Source: Actinomycetota bacterium
Lineage (GTDB): Bacteria; Actinomycetota; Thermoleophilia; Gaiellales; Gaiellaceae
Direction of reading: 5' to 3'
DNA length: 12,304 nt
Assembly: GCA_019234175.1 (NCBI GenBank)
Contig: JAFALP010000394.1
Span: 1 to 12,304 of the forward strand
Shown here: one piece after another, positions 1 to 7,603 of the stretch
Layout: the number at the start of each line of letters is the position of its first letter
Position numbering within the stretch: the stretch's first letter is position 1
Position numbers and translations under genes: made by a program
The notes under the pieces: model-generated
Databases searched by the model: none
What the model saw: the letters and a program-made list of their open reading frames with translations, nothing else
What the model was told of the DNA's origin: nothing

Positions 1-1
1 C

Positions 2-358
2 ATCGACGTCGACCTCGACGGCAGCCGGCGATCGGCGCGCATGCACGACGTGATCGTGGCGAACGGTCAATACCACGGCGGCGCGATGTGGCTCGCGCCG
101 GAGGCGCAGCCCGACGACGGGCTCTTCGACGTGATCCTCATCGGCGACGTGAAGAAGCTCGACTTCGCGACCACCGCGCCCAAGCTCTATCGCGGGACGT
201 ACCTCGCCCACCCGAAGGTCGATCTCGAGCGGGCGCACGTCGTCTCCGTGGACGCGCAGGAGCGCCTGCCGATCGAGCTCGACGGCGAGCAGGTGGGGAC
301 GACGCCGGCCCGGTTCGAGGTCGTGCCCGGCGCGCTGCGCGTCCGTGTTCCGGGTTAG
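2..358 (+). CDS. YegS/DagK-type diacylglycerol (lipid) kinase, C-terminal part
   Basis: This is the 3' end of a gene that enters from the left edge; the frame is open from base 2 and ends at TAG 356-358. The ~118 visible residues match the C-terminal beta-sandwich lobe of the diacylglycerol kinase / YegS / sphingosine kinase family. The signature is NGQYHGGAMWLAPEA followed by DDGLFDVILI, then a stretch ending IELDGEQVG, where these enzymes fold back towards the nucleotide-binding lobe. Family members phosphorylate diacylglycerol or related lipids at the membrane with ATP. The GGDGT-type ATP-binding motif should lie upstream of the window. The ATG at 41 is internal, because homology continues before it. 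The next gene starts 14 bases inside this one, suggesting translational coupling. Substrate is not determinable here. Confidence 0.85.
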   Translation: MDVDLDGSRRSARMHDVIVANGQYHGGAMWLAPEAQPDDGLFDVILIGDVKKLDFATTAPKLYRGTYLAHPKVDLERAHVVSVDAQERLPIELDGEQVGTTPARFEVVPGALRVRVPG

Positions 359-1001
359 AGCGGCGGTCGCCTGCGCGGCCGCGTTCGCCGCACTTGCCGG
401 CCTCGTCGCCGCGGGCGAGCCGAACGGGATCGACCAGTGGGCGATCGACCACCTCATGCCCGGCGCGGCGCCGGGCGCCGGCAAGCAGACGTTCGCCGGC
501 GCGGTGATCCCCTTCTGGCACGTTCACTGGCACGGCGTCGTCCACGTCGTCTCGGAGGTGGTGACGGTGCCGGCGTCGTTCACGCCCGCGACTGTGCTCG
601 TCGCGCTCGCGTGCACGCGCCTCGACGGCCGCTTCGTCGTCGCCGCCGCCTACGTCGCCGGGAATCTCATCGAGATCGTGACCAAATGGGCGCTCACTCG
701 GCCTGCGCTGACCGTCTCGTCGTTCGACAACTCCTATCCGAGCGGGCACACGATCAGAGCCGTGCTCGTCGCCGCCGTCGTCGGCGCGGCATGGCCGCGG
801 CTCCGGCCGCTTGCAATCGCGTGGCTCGCCGCCGCGATCGCGTTCATCGAGATCGGCGGCTTCCACGTGCCGTCCGACATCGCCGGCGGACTGCTTCTCG
901 CAGCCGCGCTGCTCGCTACGACTTGGCCGTCTTGGAGCTTCGAGCCGGCGTCGAGCCGCCGTCCTTCGCCAGCTTCTCGACCTTGCGCTCGAGCGCGCTG
1001 A
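345..1001 (+). CDS. PAP2-superfamily membrane phosphatase-like protein
   Basis: A 218-residue hydrophobic protein starting at GTG 345, overlapping the lipid-kinase 3' end by 14 bases. About five membrane segments are likely (roughly residues 5-24, 78-92, 97-113, 138-172, 179-193). It carries the PAP2 core: KWALTRP (114-120), PSGHT (132-136) and HVPSD (174-178), which supply the two active-site histidines H135 and H174 and D178. Family members dephosphorylate phosphatidate, undecaprenyl-PP or similar lipids, which fits the kinase next door. Two departures stand out. The canonical KX6RP arginine-proline is Ala-Leu at 121-122; an RP occurs two residues earlier. The motif-3 arginine six residues before H174 is isoleucine. 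The last ~28 residues are arginine-, serine- and proline-rich and are encoded antisense to the next gene. Membership is secure; activity and substrate are inferred. Confidence 0.8.
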   Translation: MFRVRAAVACAAAFAALAGLVAAGEPNGIDQWAIDHLMPGAAPGAGKQTFAGAVIPFWHVHWHGVVHVVSEVVTVPASFTPATVLVALACTRLDGRFVVAAAYVAGNLIEIVTKWALTRPALTVSSFDNSYPSGHTIRAVLVAAVVGAAWPRLRPLAIAWLAAAIAFIEIGGFHVPSDIAGGLLLAAALLATTWPSWSFEPASSRRPSPASRPCARAR

Positions 1002-1182
1002 GGCGCCGCTCGAGCTCGTCGATGCCGCGGATGCGCCGCTGCATCTCGTCCAGGCGGTCGCGCATGGTGTTCATCGCGCCCACCACGCGGTCGCCGCCGG
1101 GCGCGTCCTGGATCCGGTTCATCGCCTGGTCGCTCAGCTCCGAGAGCTTCGTCATGAGGTCTGTGCGCCGTTCCTCTGCCAT
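916..1182 (-). CDS. Small coiled-coil protein, function unknown
   Basis: An 88-residue protein beginning MAEERRTDLM and ending with a basic, Ser/Thr/Lys-rich tail (SSKTAKS). I do not recognise a named family. Residues ~35-73 are strongly charged with a heptad-like pattern (DRLDEMQRRIRGIDELERR then LSALERKVEKLAK), predicting a parallel coiled coil. There is no signal peptide or membrane segment. I chose ATG 1182 because the composition becomes Arg-rich shadow sequence upstream of it and because a TAGACT box lies 7 bases before it. The gene is divergent from the thioesterase. Its 3' third overlaps the end of the PAP2-like gene by 86 bp on the opposite strand. It could be a small structural or adaptor protein; nothing more can be said. 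Confidence 0.75.
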   Translation of the reverse strand: MAEERRTDLMTKLSELSDQAMNRIQDAPGGDRVVGAMNTMRDRLDEMQRRIRGIDELERRLSALERKVEKLAKDGGSTPARSSKTAKS

Positions 1183-1214
1183 GGCGGACAGTCTACGCGC
1201 CGTAGAGTTGCCGT
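1183..1214. promoter_or_regulatory. Divergent leaderless promoter pair
   Basis: The 32-bp gap between two divergent starts holds a perfect 6-bp inverted repeat TCTACG-CGC-CGTAGA (1192-1206). Each arm is part of an outward-facing -10-like box: TAGAGT (1203-1208, +) lies 6 bases before GTG 1215, and TAGACT (1195-1190, -) lies 7 bases before ATG 1182. Neither start has a Shine-Dalgarno. This suggests leaderless transcription in both directions. The inverted repeat could instead, or also, be a regulator site. Confidence 0.55.
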
Positions 1215-1631
1215 GTGGAGGGCTTCCCGTTCGAGACCCGCGTTCGCGTGCGGTTCGCGGACACCGACGCGCAGGGCATCGCGCACAACGCGTCGTACCT
1301 CGTCTGGTTCGAGGTGGCCCGGGTCGAGTACCTCCGCGCCTACGCCGGCGGCTATCAGTCGCTGCGCGACCACGGCATCGAGGCGCTCGTGCTCGAGTCG
1401 TTCTGCCGCTATCGGGTCCCCGCGCGCTTCGACGACGAGCTCGACGTGCACACGCGCTGCGTCGGCTTGCGCGGCGCGCGCTTTCGCTACGAGTACGAGA
1501 TCGTGCGCGCGGACGGAATGCCGGTCGCGGACGGATGGACGGCGCATGCATGCGTCGACTCGCGCACGTTCCGCCCCACCCGCGTTCCCGAATGGCTCGC
1601 CGACGCTATCCGGGCGGCTGAGTCGCGCTAG
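1215..1631 (+). CDS. Acyl-CoA thioesterase, 4HBT/YbgC hotdog family
   Basis: A 138-residue single-hotdog-domain protein, the usual length for the 4-hydroxybenzoyl-CoA thioesterase/YbgC family. The signature is near the N-terminus: FADTDAQGIAHNASYLVWFE, with D18 at the position of the catalytic aspartate that lies three residues before the glycine. The conserved helix follows (YLVWFEVARVEYLR). It ends with an RPTRVPEWL segment typical of the family tail. It hydrolyses an acyl-CoA thioester in the cytoplasm; chain preference cannot be read from sequence. It starts at GTG 1215 with a TAGAGT box 6 bases upstream. Its last 26 bp overlap the convergent VanW-type gene. The neighbourhood is rich in acyl-CoA enzymes, which fits. 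Confidence 0.88.
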   Translation: MEGFPFETRVRVRFADTDAQGIAHNASYLVWFEVARVEYLRAYAGGYQSLRDHGIEALVLESFCRYRVPARFDDELDVHTRCVGLRGARFRYEYEIVRADGMPVADGWTAHACVDSRTFRPTRVPEWLADAIRAAESR

Positions 1632-3360
1632 ACGCCGAGGGCGTCTTCTTCGGCTTCGGCCCGACGCGCTCGAGCTCCGGCGAGGCGCGGTAATACGAGT
1701 CCCACACGTCGTGGTACAGGAGCTTCCCGCTCTTGGTGTACACGTCGCGTGTGACGCTCGTCGTCAGGACGGGCTCGCCGGGATCGTCGACGATCGCCTC
1801 GCCCGGCTTCAGCGACCTGTCGATCGTCTTCTTCACCTTGATCTTGCCGTGCGCGACGAGCGGCGTCGTCGTGCTGACGACCCTGCGTCCCGTCGGCGTC
1901 CCGTACAGGCTGACGGTGAGCGAGGACGCGCCGACGAACGTGCGCAGGAGCATCCAGTGGCCCGTGTCGTTGACGAAACGGAGATCGACGTCCGGGTAGT
2001 CCACGGTCGCGTCGCGGCCGAGCGGATAGTGGCTGATGTAGAGCGCGTGGTTCGTCCGCGCCGTGATCTTCACGCCCGCCTCGAAGGCGGCGTTGAAGAC
2101 GGTGGTCGACACCTGGCACACGCCGCCTCCGAGCCCGGTGGTGAGCTCCCCGTTGACGATCACGGGCGCCACGAGGAACCCCTTCGCCGCCGACCGTTCG
2201 CCGGTCGTCTTGTTGAACGAGAACTCGGCGCCGGGGGCGATCAGCTTGTCGTTCACGAGGCGTGCGACGAGCTGCACGTTGTGGATCCGGTTCGGAACGC
2301 CGCCGTAGTCGGTCGTATACGTGGACACGAGCCCGGTGACGCCCATCGTCCGCGCTTTCGCCGTCGTCAGCCCGGCGGCGACCGTTTGCACGGGAAGCTG
2401 GGCGACGCGAAAGGTCGGCCGCCGCTTCAACGCGGCCGCGAGCACGGCACGCGCGGCACCGACCGCGTCGATGCTCACGCCCGGGCGGTCCGGGACGATG
2501 CGGACGCTCGAACCGTCGACCGCGAAGGCGGCGTCGCGTGGCGGCTTGTCGACCGTCGCGCCCAGCTGCTGGAGCCAGCGGTCCGCCGCCGGCCCGCCGA
2601 TCTGGAGCGACGCCCTCCCGCCGGCGGGGAGCTGCAGGAGCGGGGCGAGCTTCGCAGGCGTGAGGACGAATCGCGTCTTGCCGACGTCGAGGCGGACCGG
2701 CGCCGACAGCGCCGTCGACACCTGCCGGCGGACGCTCTGCAGCGTGGCCAGGCGCACATGCGGCTGCGTCGTCCGCACCGGAAGCGGCACCGGCTCCGGT
2801 GACCGGTCGAGCGCGGCCAGCTCGTGCACGATGAGCGTCGACGCGGCGGCGCGGTCGAGGGTCACACCGATCTTCGCCGGCACGACGACGACGCGCGCTC
2901 CCTTCAGGGCGAGAGACGCGTCGGTCGGCGGCCGGTTCACCGCGCTCGCGATCCGCCCGAGCTCGTACTGCAGCGCGCCGGTGAGGACGCTCGTCGACGG
3001 CGTCACGTCGGCCCCGAACACGTCGACGCCGATGCGCCTGAAGCCGCGGATGGGAGCGAAGCCCGAGCCCTGCCGCTGCGCGGAATCGACCGCGGCCGCC
3101 CAGTCGGACTGGACGCCGAGCTCGACCGGCCGAATGCGGAAGCGTCTGGCGCCGACGGCGAAGACGACCGGCTTGTTCGCGAGCGCCGCCGCCCTGTGCT
3201 CGAGCAGCGAGCGGGCGGCCGAAACGCGCAGGCCGCCGACGTCGGTCCCGTCGATTCGGACGCCGTCGGCGATCGTCGTCGGAGAGCCGGAGAAGGCAAA
3301 ACCCAGCACGACGCCGCAGGCCACGACCGTGACTGCAAGGAGCAGGACGCGGCGGCGCAT
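1606..3360 (-). CDS. VanW/YoaR-type cell-wall-associated protein with peptidoglycan-binding-like repeats
   Basis: A 584-residue secreted or membrane-anchored protein. Order: a short positive N-terminus and hydrophobic helix (residues 4-23, MRRRVLLLAVTVVACG onwards). Two tandem regions follow that resemble the YoaR-type putative peptidoglycan-binding domain (~37-190 and ~205-325; note the paired DVGGLRVSAARSLLE and GVSIDAVGAARAVLA). The VanW domain is at ~345-485, with STYTTDYGG, GAEFSFNKTTGERS, GLGGGVCQVSTT and NHALYISHYPLGRDATVDYP. A beta-rich G5-like stretch is at ~505-555, then a Pro/Lys/Ser-rich tail. VanW occurs beside some vancomycin-resistance genes, but its activity is not established; no other van gene is here, so a housekeeping envelope role is likelier. 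I chose ATG 3360, not the in-frame start at 3414, because it begins directly with the signal/anchor sequence and has TACCAT 7 bases upstream. Confidence 0.85.
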   Translation of the reverse strand: MRRRVLLLAVTVVACGVVLGFAFSGSPTTIADGVRIDGTDVGGLRVSAARSLLEHRAAALANKPVVFAVGARRFRIRPVELGVQSDWAAAVDSAQRQGSGFAPIRGFRRIGVDVFGADVTPSTSVLTGALQYELGRIASAVNRPPTDASLALKGARVVVVPAKIGVTLDRAAASTLIVHELAALDRSPEPVPLPVRTTQPHVRLATLQSVRRQVSTALSAPVRLDVGKTRFVLTPAKLAPLLQLPAGGRASLQIGGPAADRWLQQLGATVDKPPRDAAFAVDGSSVRIVPDRPGVSIDAVGAARAVLAAALKRRPTFRVAQLPVQTVAAGLTTAKARTMGVTGLVSTYTTDYGGVPNRIHNVQLVARLVNDKLIAPGAEFSFNKTTGERSAAKGFLVAPVIVNGELTTGLGGGVCQVSTTVFNAAFEAGVKITARTNHALYISHYPLGRDATVDYPDVDLRFVNDTGHWMLLRTFVGASSLTVSLYGTPTGRRVVSTTTPLVAHGKIKVKKTIDRSLKPGEAIVDDPGEPVLTTSVTRDVYTKSGKLLYHDVWDSYYRASPELERVGPKPKKTPSASSATQPPG

Positions 3361-3367
3361 CCGTCCG

Positions 3368-3373
3368 ATGGTA
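3368..3373 (-). promoter_or_regulatory. -10-like box of the VanW-type gene (leaderless arrangement)
   Basis: On the minus strand, TACCAT ends 7 bases before ATG 3360, with no Shine-Dalgarno between. It matches TAnnnT and supports 3360 over 3414 as the start. No clear -35 hexamer is seen. Confidence 0.45.
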
Positions 3374-3444
3374 TCCGGCCTTCGCAGCACTCGACACGAA
3401 CTCGGGAAGGACACGTGACGCCTCTCGACGTACGCTCGGAGCAG

Positions 3445-3482
3445 GCGGGTAGGAGGGAGGGGTCGGGTCCCGGATTACCCGC
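3445..3482. repeat. Inverted repeat in the SDR/VanW intergenic gap
   Basis: Seven-base arms GCGGGTA (3445-3451) and TACCCGC (3476-3482) flank a 24-base GC-rich loop in the 138-bp gap after the SDR stop (3499-3501) and before the VanW-type start. As RNA from the minus strand it could fold and slow or end transcription of the acyl-CoA dehydrogenase operon. No T-run follows it, so a standard intrinsic terminator is not shown. No gene is visible in this gap. Confidence 0.3.
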
Positions 3483-3498
3483 GCGCGCGTGTACCTCT

Positions 3499-4321
3499 TT
3501 AGAAGACGAACAGCTCGACGCCGCCGCTGACGTTCAGCTCGACGCCGGTGATGTACGCCGCCAGGTCAGAGCAGAGGAACGCCACGACGTTGGCGATCTC
3601 CTGCGGATCGCCGGGGCGACGCAGCGCGGTGCGGCGGACGATGCGCTCGTTCATGACCGCATTCGCCATCTCGAACGCTTCCGTCCCGATGACGCCGGGG
3701 ACGATCGCATTGCACGTGATTCCGTGCCGGCCGCCCTCCATCGCCAGCGTCTTCGTGAGGCCGAGCACGCCCGCTTTCGTCGTCGAGTAGCTCGCCTGCC
3801 CGAAGCCGCCGAGCGTGCCTGCCACCGATGCCATGTTCACGATCCGCCCCCACCCGCGCTCCTGCATGTGCGGCCACGCGGCCTGCGCGCAGTTGAACGC
3901 GCCGGTGAGATTCACCCGCAGGTCCCGTTCCCACAACTCGGATGACTGGTCATGGAACTGCGCCACGTGGTCGAGCGTGCCCGCGTTGTTGACGAGGATG
4001 TCCACCGACCCGAGCTCCTCGACCGCCCGCGCGACGGCCGCGTCCACCTGCGCCCGGTCGGTGACGTCGCACCGGACCGCGAGCGCGCGCCGACCCATCG
4101 CCTCGATCTCGCCGACCGTCTCCTCGGTGTGCACGAGCCCCTGCTGCCGCGCCGCCGTCGCGAGCGCTCCGTACCGGTCGGTCTCCTCCGACAGCTCCGA
4201 CTCGACGAGCAGGTCGGCGACGACGACGTCCGCCCCGGCCCGGGCGAGCGTCAGCGCGTCGGCGCGGCCGAGGCCTCGGGACGCGCCGGTGACGAACGCG
4301 ACGCGACCCGAGAGGTCGATC

Positions 4322-4332
<11 letters not shown>
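3499..4332 (-). CDS. Short-chain dehydrogenase/reductase (SDR) with an extended insertion
   Basis: A 277-residue classical-type SDR. It shows the Rossmann motif TGASRGLG (15-22), an acidic residue at the end of beta-2 (VVVAD, D40) indicating NAD(H) rather than NADP(H), NNAG (115-118), S169, and the catalytic Y182-K186 (YSTTK). It oxidises or reduces a hydroxyl/keto group. Operon context suggests a 3-hydroxyacyl-CoA-type substrate, but this is inference. Residues ~41-80 form an insertion between beta-2 and the DVTD segment (through YGALATAARQQG to EIEAMGRRALAV). This is longer than in FabG and recalls SDRs of the mycofactocin-coupled/carveol dehydrogenase type. It starts at GTG 4332, overlapping the acyl-CoA dehydrogenase stop by 11 bases, so it is the second gene of that operon. 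Confidence 0.87.
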
Positions 4333-5509
<1,177 letters not shown>

Positions 5510-5528
5510 GGCTGGTCGGCTCCCGTCG

Positions 5529-5546
5529 ATTGACTGGTCAGTCAAT
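5529..5546. promoter_or_regulatory. Palindromic TetR-type operator between the two acyl-CoA dehydrogenase genes
   Basis: ATTGACTG-GT-CAGTCAAT has perfect 8-bp arms around a 2-bp centre, inside the 69-bp gap between divergent genes. Size, symmetry and the TGACTG..CAGTCA core are typical of TetR-family operators, including those of fatty-acid regulators. It begins on the last bases of the minus-strand -10 box (TAGCAT, 5550-5545) and would cover the expected start of that transcript (~5538). It also lies at the -35 region of the gcdH promoter (TACGAT, 5564-5569). One bound repressor could therefore shut off both genes. The FadR-like TetR at 9490-10128 is a candidate binder (inference). Confidence 0.75.
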
Positions 5547-5569
5547 GCTACCGGAGCGCCGGATACGAT
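5545..5569. promoter_or_regulatory. Back-to-back -10 boxes for the acyl-CoA dehydrogenase operon and gcdH
   Basis: TAGCAT on the minus strand (5550-5545) precedes ATG 5509 by 35 bases, leaving a short leader that contains GGGAG (5524-5520). TACGAT on the plus strand (5564-5569) precedes GTG 5579 by 9 bases, giving gcdH little or no leader. No convincing -35 hexamers are seen. Confidence 0.45.
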
Positions 5570-5578
5570 TGCGAGCGC

Positions 5579-6766
5579 GTGGCCGCGACCGCCAAGCCGA
5601 CCGCCCTCGATCCCCGGGACTTCCTCGCCATCGACGCCCTGCTCGACGACGAGGAGCGGGCGATCCGCGACACCGTTCGCGCCTTCGTGCGCGACCGCGT
5701 CCTCCCCGACGTCGGCGACTGGTTCGAGCGCGCCGTCCTGCCGCGCGAGCTCGTCAAGGAGCTCGCCGCGCTCGGGCTGTTCGGAATGCATCTCGAGGGC
5801 TACGGCCTCCCCGGCGCGAGCTCGGTCGCCTACGGGCTCACGTGCATGGAGCTCGAGGCCGGCGACGCGGGCATCCGCAGCCTCGTGTCCGTGCAGGGAT
5901 CGCTCGCGATGTTCGCCATCTGGCGCTGGGGCACGGAGGAGCAGAAGCAGCGCTGGCTCCCCCGGATGCACGAAGGCGACGCGATCGGATGCTTCGGCCT
6001 CACCGAGCCGGACGCGGGCTCCGACCCCGGCTCGATGCGCACGCATGCGAAGCGCGACGGCGCCGACTGGATCCTCAACGGCTCGAAGATGTGGATCACC
6101 AACGGCTCGATCGCCGACGTCGCCGTCGTGTGGGCGCGCACCGACGAGGGGAAGATCAACGGCTTCCTCGTCGAGCGCGGCATGCACGGCTTCGAGGCGC
6201 CGGAGATGCATCACAAGATGTCGCTGCGCGCGTCCGTCACCTCCGAGCTCGTGCTGCACGACGTCCGCGTTCCCGAGGCCAATCGCTTCCCCGAGGTCAC
6301 CTCGCTGCGCGGGCCGCTCGCGTGCCTCAGCGAGGCGCGGTACGGGATCGTCTGGGGTTCCGTCGGATCGGGCCGCGCGTGCTTCGAGTCTGCGCTCGAC
6401 TACGCGAAGGAGCGCATGGTGTTCGGCAAGCCCGTGGCCGGCTATCAGCTGACGCAGCAGAAGCTCGCCGAGATGGCGCTCGAGATCAACCGCGCGTCGC
6501 TCGTCGCGCTCCACCTCGGACGGATGAAGGACGAGGGGACGCTCCGCCCCGAGCACGTGAGCATGGGGAAGATGGGAAACGTCCGCGGCGCCCTCGAGGT
6601 CGCGCGCTCGGCGCGCACGATTCTCGGCGGCAACGGCATCACACTCGAGTACCCCGTCATCCGCCACATGAACAACCTCGAGTCGGTGCTCACGTACGAG
6701 GGGACGCACGAAGTGCACACGCTCGTCGTCGGTGAGGCGCTCACCGGCGAGAACGCCTTCCGCTAG
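5579..6766 (+). CDS. gcdH: Glutaryl-CoA dehydrogenase
   Basis: A 395-residue acyl-CoA dehydrogenase-family protein that resembles glutaryl-CoA dehydrogenase specifically. It has GYGLPGASSVAYGLTCMELE, the segment GIRSLVSVQGSLAM carrying R100 at the position of the human Arg94 that contacts the glutaryl carboxylate, CFGLTEPDAGSDPGSM, ARYGIVWGSVGS, and a C-terminus with ARTILGGNGITLEYPVIRHM and TYEGTHEVHTL. In that last motif E374 is the catalytic base. The enzyme oxidises and decarboxylates glutaryl-CoA to crotonyl-CoA in lysine/tryptophan (and some aromatic) breakdown, using FAD and ETF. The start GTG 5579 gives an N-terminus of expected length; TACGAT lies 9 bases upstream. It is divergent from the MCAD-like operon and probably shares its operator. 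It ends 1 base from the convergent cupin stop. Confidence 0.92.
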   Translation: MAATAKPTALDPRDFLAIDALLDDEERAIRDTVRAFVRDRVLPDVGDWFERAVLPRELVKELAALGLFGMHLEGYGLPGASSVAYGLTCMELEAGDAGIRSLVSVQGSLAMFAIWRWGTEEQKQRWLPRMHEGDAIGCFGLTEPDAGSDPGSMRTHAKRDGADWILNGSKMWITNGSIADVAVVWARTDEGKINGFLVERGMHGFEAPEMHHKMSLRASVTSELVLHDVRVPEANRFPEVTSLRGPLACLSEARYGIVWGSVGSGRACFESALDYAKERMVFGKPVAGYQLTQQKLAEMALEINRASLVALHLGRMKDEGTLRPEHVSMGKMGNVRGALEVARSARTILGGNGITLEYPVIRHMNNLESVLTYEGTHEVHTLVVGEALTGENAFR

Positions 6767-6767
6767 C

Positions 6768-7208
6768 TCACTCGCCGTCCCAGTAGTCGACGGCGTCCTC
6801 GAGCCGGAACGTCCGCCGGTTCGCGCCGACCTTGCCGCTGTCCGGATACACCGGATACGTCGGGCGGTTCTTCGTCGAGAACAGCGCGATGCGCGCGTGG
6901 GCTCCGCTGTGGTTCAGGAACGTGTGCGCGCCCTCCTCGTCCTCCGGGAACGCGACGATGTCGCCCGGCTGCAGCTCCCGCTCTCCATCCGGCGTGCGCA
7001 CCGTCGGCGCCCCGGTGACGACGACCGCCCACTCCTCGTTCCCGCGGTGGAAGTGGTACGGCCACAGCTGCTGCTTCGGCGGCAGGTCGTAGATCGAGCA
7101 GCCGAGGAGCTCCGCGCCCAGGGTGTGGGCGACGCCGCGGTCGAAGAAGCGGAAGCCGTCGCGGTCCTCCTGCTCTCCGCGCTCCAGCTCCAGGAGGTTG
7201 ACGATCAC
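6768..7208 (-). CDS. Cupin-domain protein, second of a tandem pair
   Basis: A 146-residue single-domain cupin. It has YHFHRGNEEW (H52, H54 and E58 or E59 as metal ligands), the GAPTVRTPDGERELQPGDIVAFP turn region, and GAH (H95) as the last metal ligand. Cupins with this pattern bind one divalent metal; they may be isomerases, dioxygenases or sugar-processing or sensing proteins, so function is open. It starts at GTG 7208, which overlaps the TGA of the upstream cupin (GTGA), with AGGAG (7218-7214) 5 bases upstream, so coupling is clear. It is homologous to the preceding cupin along its whole length but has ~11 extra N-terminal residues. It is the last gene of an enolase-cupin-cupin operon. Confidence 0.86.
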   Translation of the reverse strand: MIVNLLELERGEQEDRDGFRFFDRGVAHTLGAELLGCSIYDLPPKQQLWPYHFHRGNEEWAVVVTGAPTVRTPDGERELQPGDIVAFPEDEEGAHTFLNHSGAHARIALFSTKNRPTYPVYPDSGKVGANRRTFRLEDAVDYWDGE

Positions 7209-7603
7209 GACGGCTCCTGCACCCAGCCGCGGATCGTCTTCCGGTCCGGCCGACTCCACTGCGCGAAGACGCCGATGCGTCCGTCGTCCGGGTAGACGGC
7301 CACCTCCGGATCGGAGCACGTCGAGAAGAATGCCGCCCTCACCGGCCCGCCGGTGTCGTTGCGGAGCTGGTGCGCCCCCTCCTCGCCTCGCGGGAAGACG
7401 GCGAAGTCCCACGGCTTCAGCCGCTCCTCGCCTGCAGGCGTACGGAGCGTCGGCGTGCCCGCGAGGACGAGGAGCAGCTCCTCCTCGCCCACATGCCAGT
7501 GATAGGGGGACGCCTTCCCCGGCTCGAGCTCGTACACGGTGCAGCCCCAGCCCGTCGCGCCGAGTGCCTCGCCGATGCGGCCCAGGTCGGTGAAGAGGTT
7601 CAG
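7205..7603 (-). CDS. Cupin-domain protein, first of a tandem pair, apparent CTG start
   Basis: A 132-residue cupin if read from CTG 7603. Metal ligands are H35 and H37 in SPYHWHVGEEE, E41 (or E42), and H78 in GAHQL; TPTLRTPAGEERLKPWDFAVFP fills the core. The frame has no ATG, GTG or TTG near the domain start. The first is GTG 7537, which would remove 22 residues including a stretch aligned with its paralogue. CTG 7603 sits in CTGA, overlapping the enolase TGA (7602-7600), the same 4-base overlap geometry as the next junction (GTGA). A GGGG/AGG-rich segment lies just upstream. The alternative is that it is translated as a frameshifted extension of the enolase. Function unknown beyond metal-binding cupin fold. 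Confidence 0.75.
   Translation of the reverse strand: MNLFTDLGRIGEALGATGWGCTVYELEPGKASPYHWHVGEEELLLVLAGTPTLRTPAGEERLKPWDFAVFPRGEEGAHQLRNDTGGPVRAAFFSTCSDPEVAVYPDDGRIGVFAQWSRPDRKTIRGWVQEPS
7214..7218 (-). promoter_or_regulatory. Shine-Dalgarno AGGAG of the second cupin
   Basis: AGGAG on the minus strand lies 5 bases before GTG 7208 and fixes that start, placing it inside the preceding stop codon. Confidence 0.7.

Noticed and set aside
811..2802. Very long plus-strand open frame (663 codons)
   Set aside because: It is Arg/Ala-rich shadow sequence antisense to the VanW-type gene and through the thioesterase; no domain is recognisable, and such frames are expected in GC-rich DNA.
1606..3360. Vancomycin-resistance cluster
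   Set aside because: A VanW domain alone is common in envelope proteins of non-resistant bacteria, and no vanHAX, vanS or vanR gene is present.
3361..3414. Upstream start at 3414 for the VanW-type protein
   Set aside because: It would place 18 polar residues before the signal/anchor helix; ATG 3360 has a well-placed TACCAT box and a standard N-terminus.
3445..3482. Intrinsic terminator for the SDR operon
   Set aside because: The inverted repeat is real but has a long loop and no following T-run, so it is kept only as a low-confidence repeat.
3480..3492. Alternating GCGCGCGCG tract
   Set aside because: A short run of alternating GC is expected at this base composition and has no associated structure.
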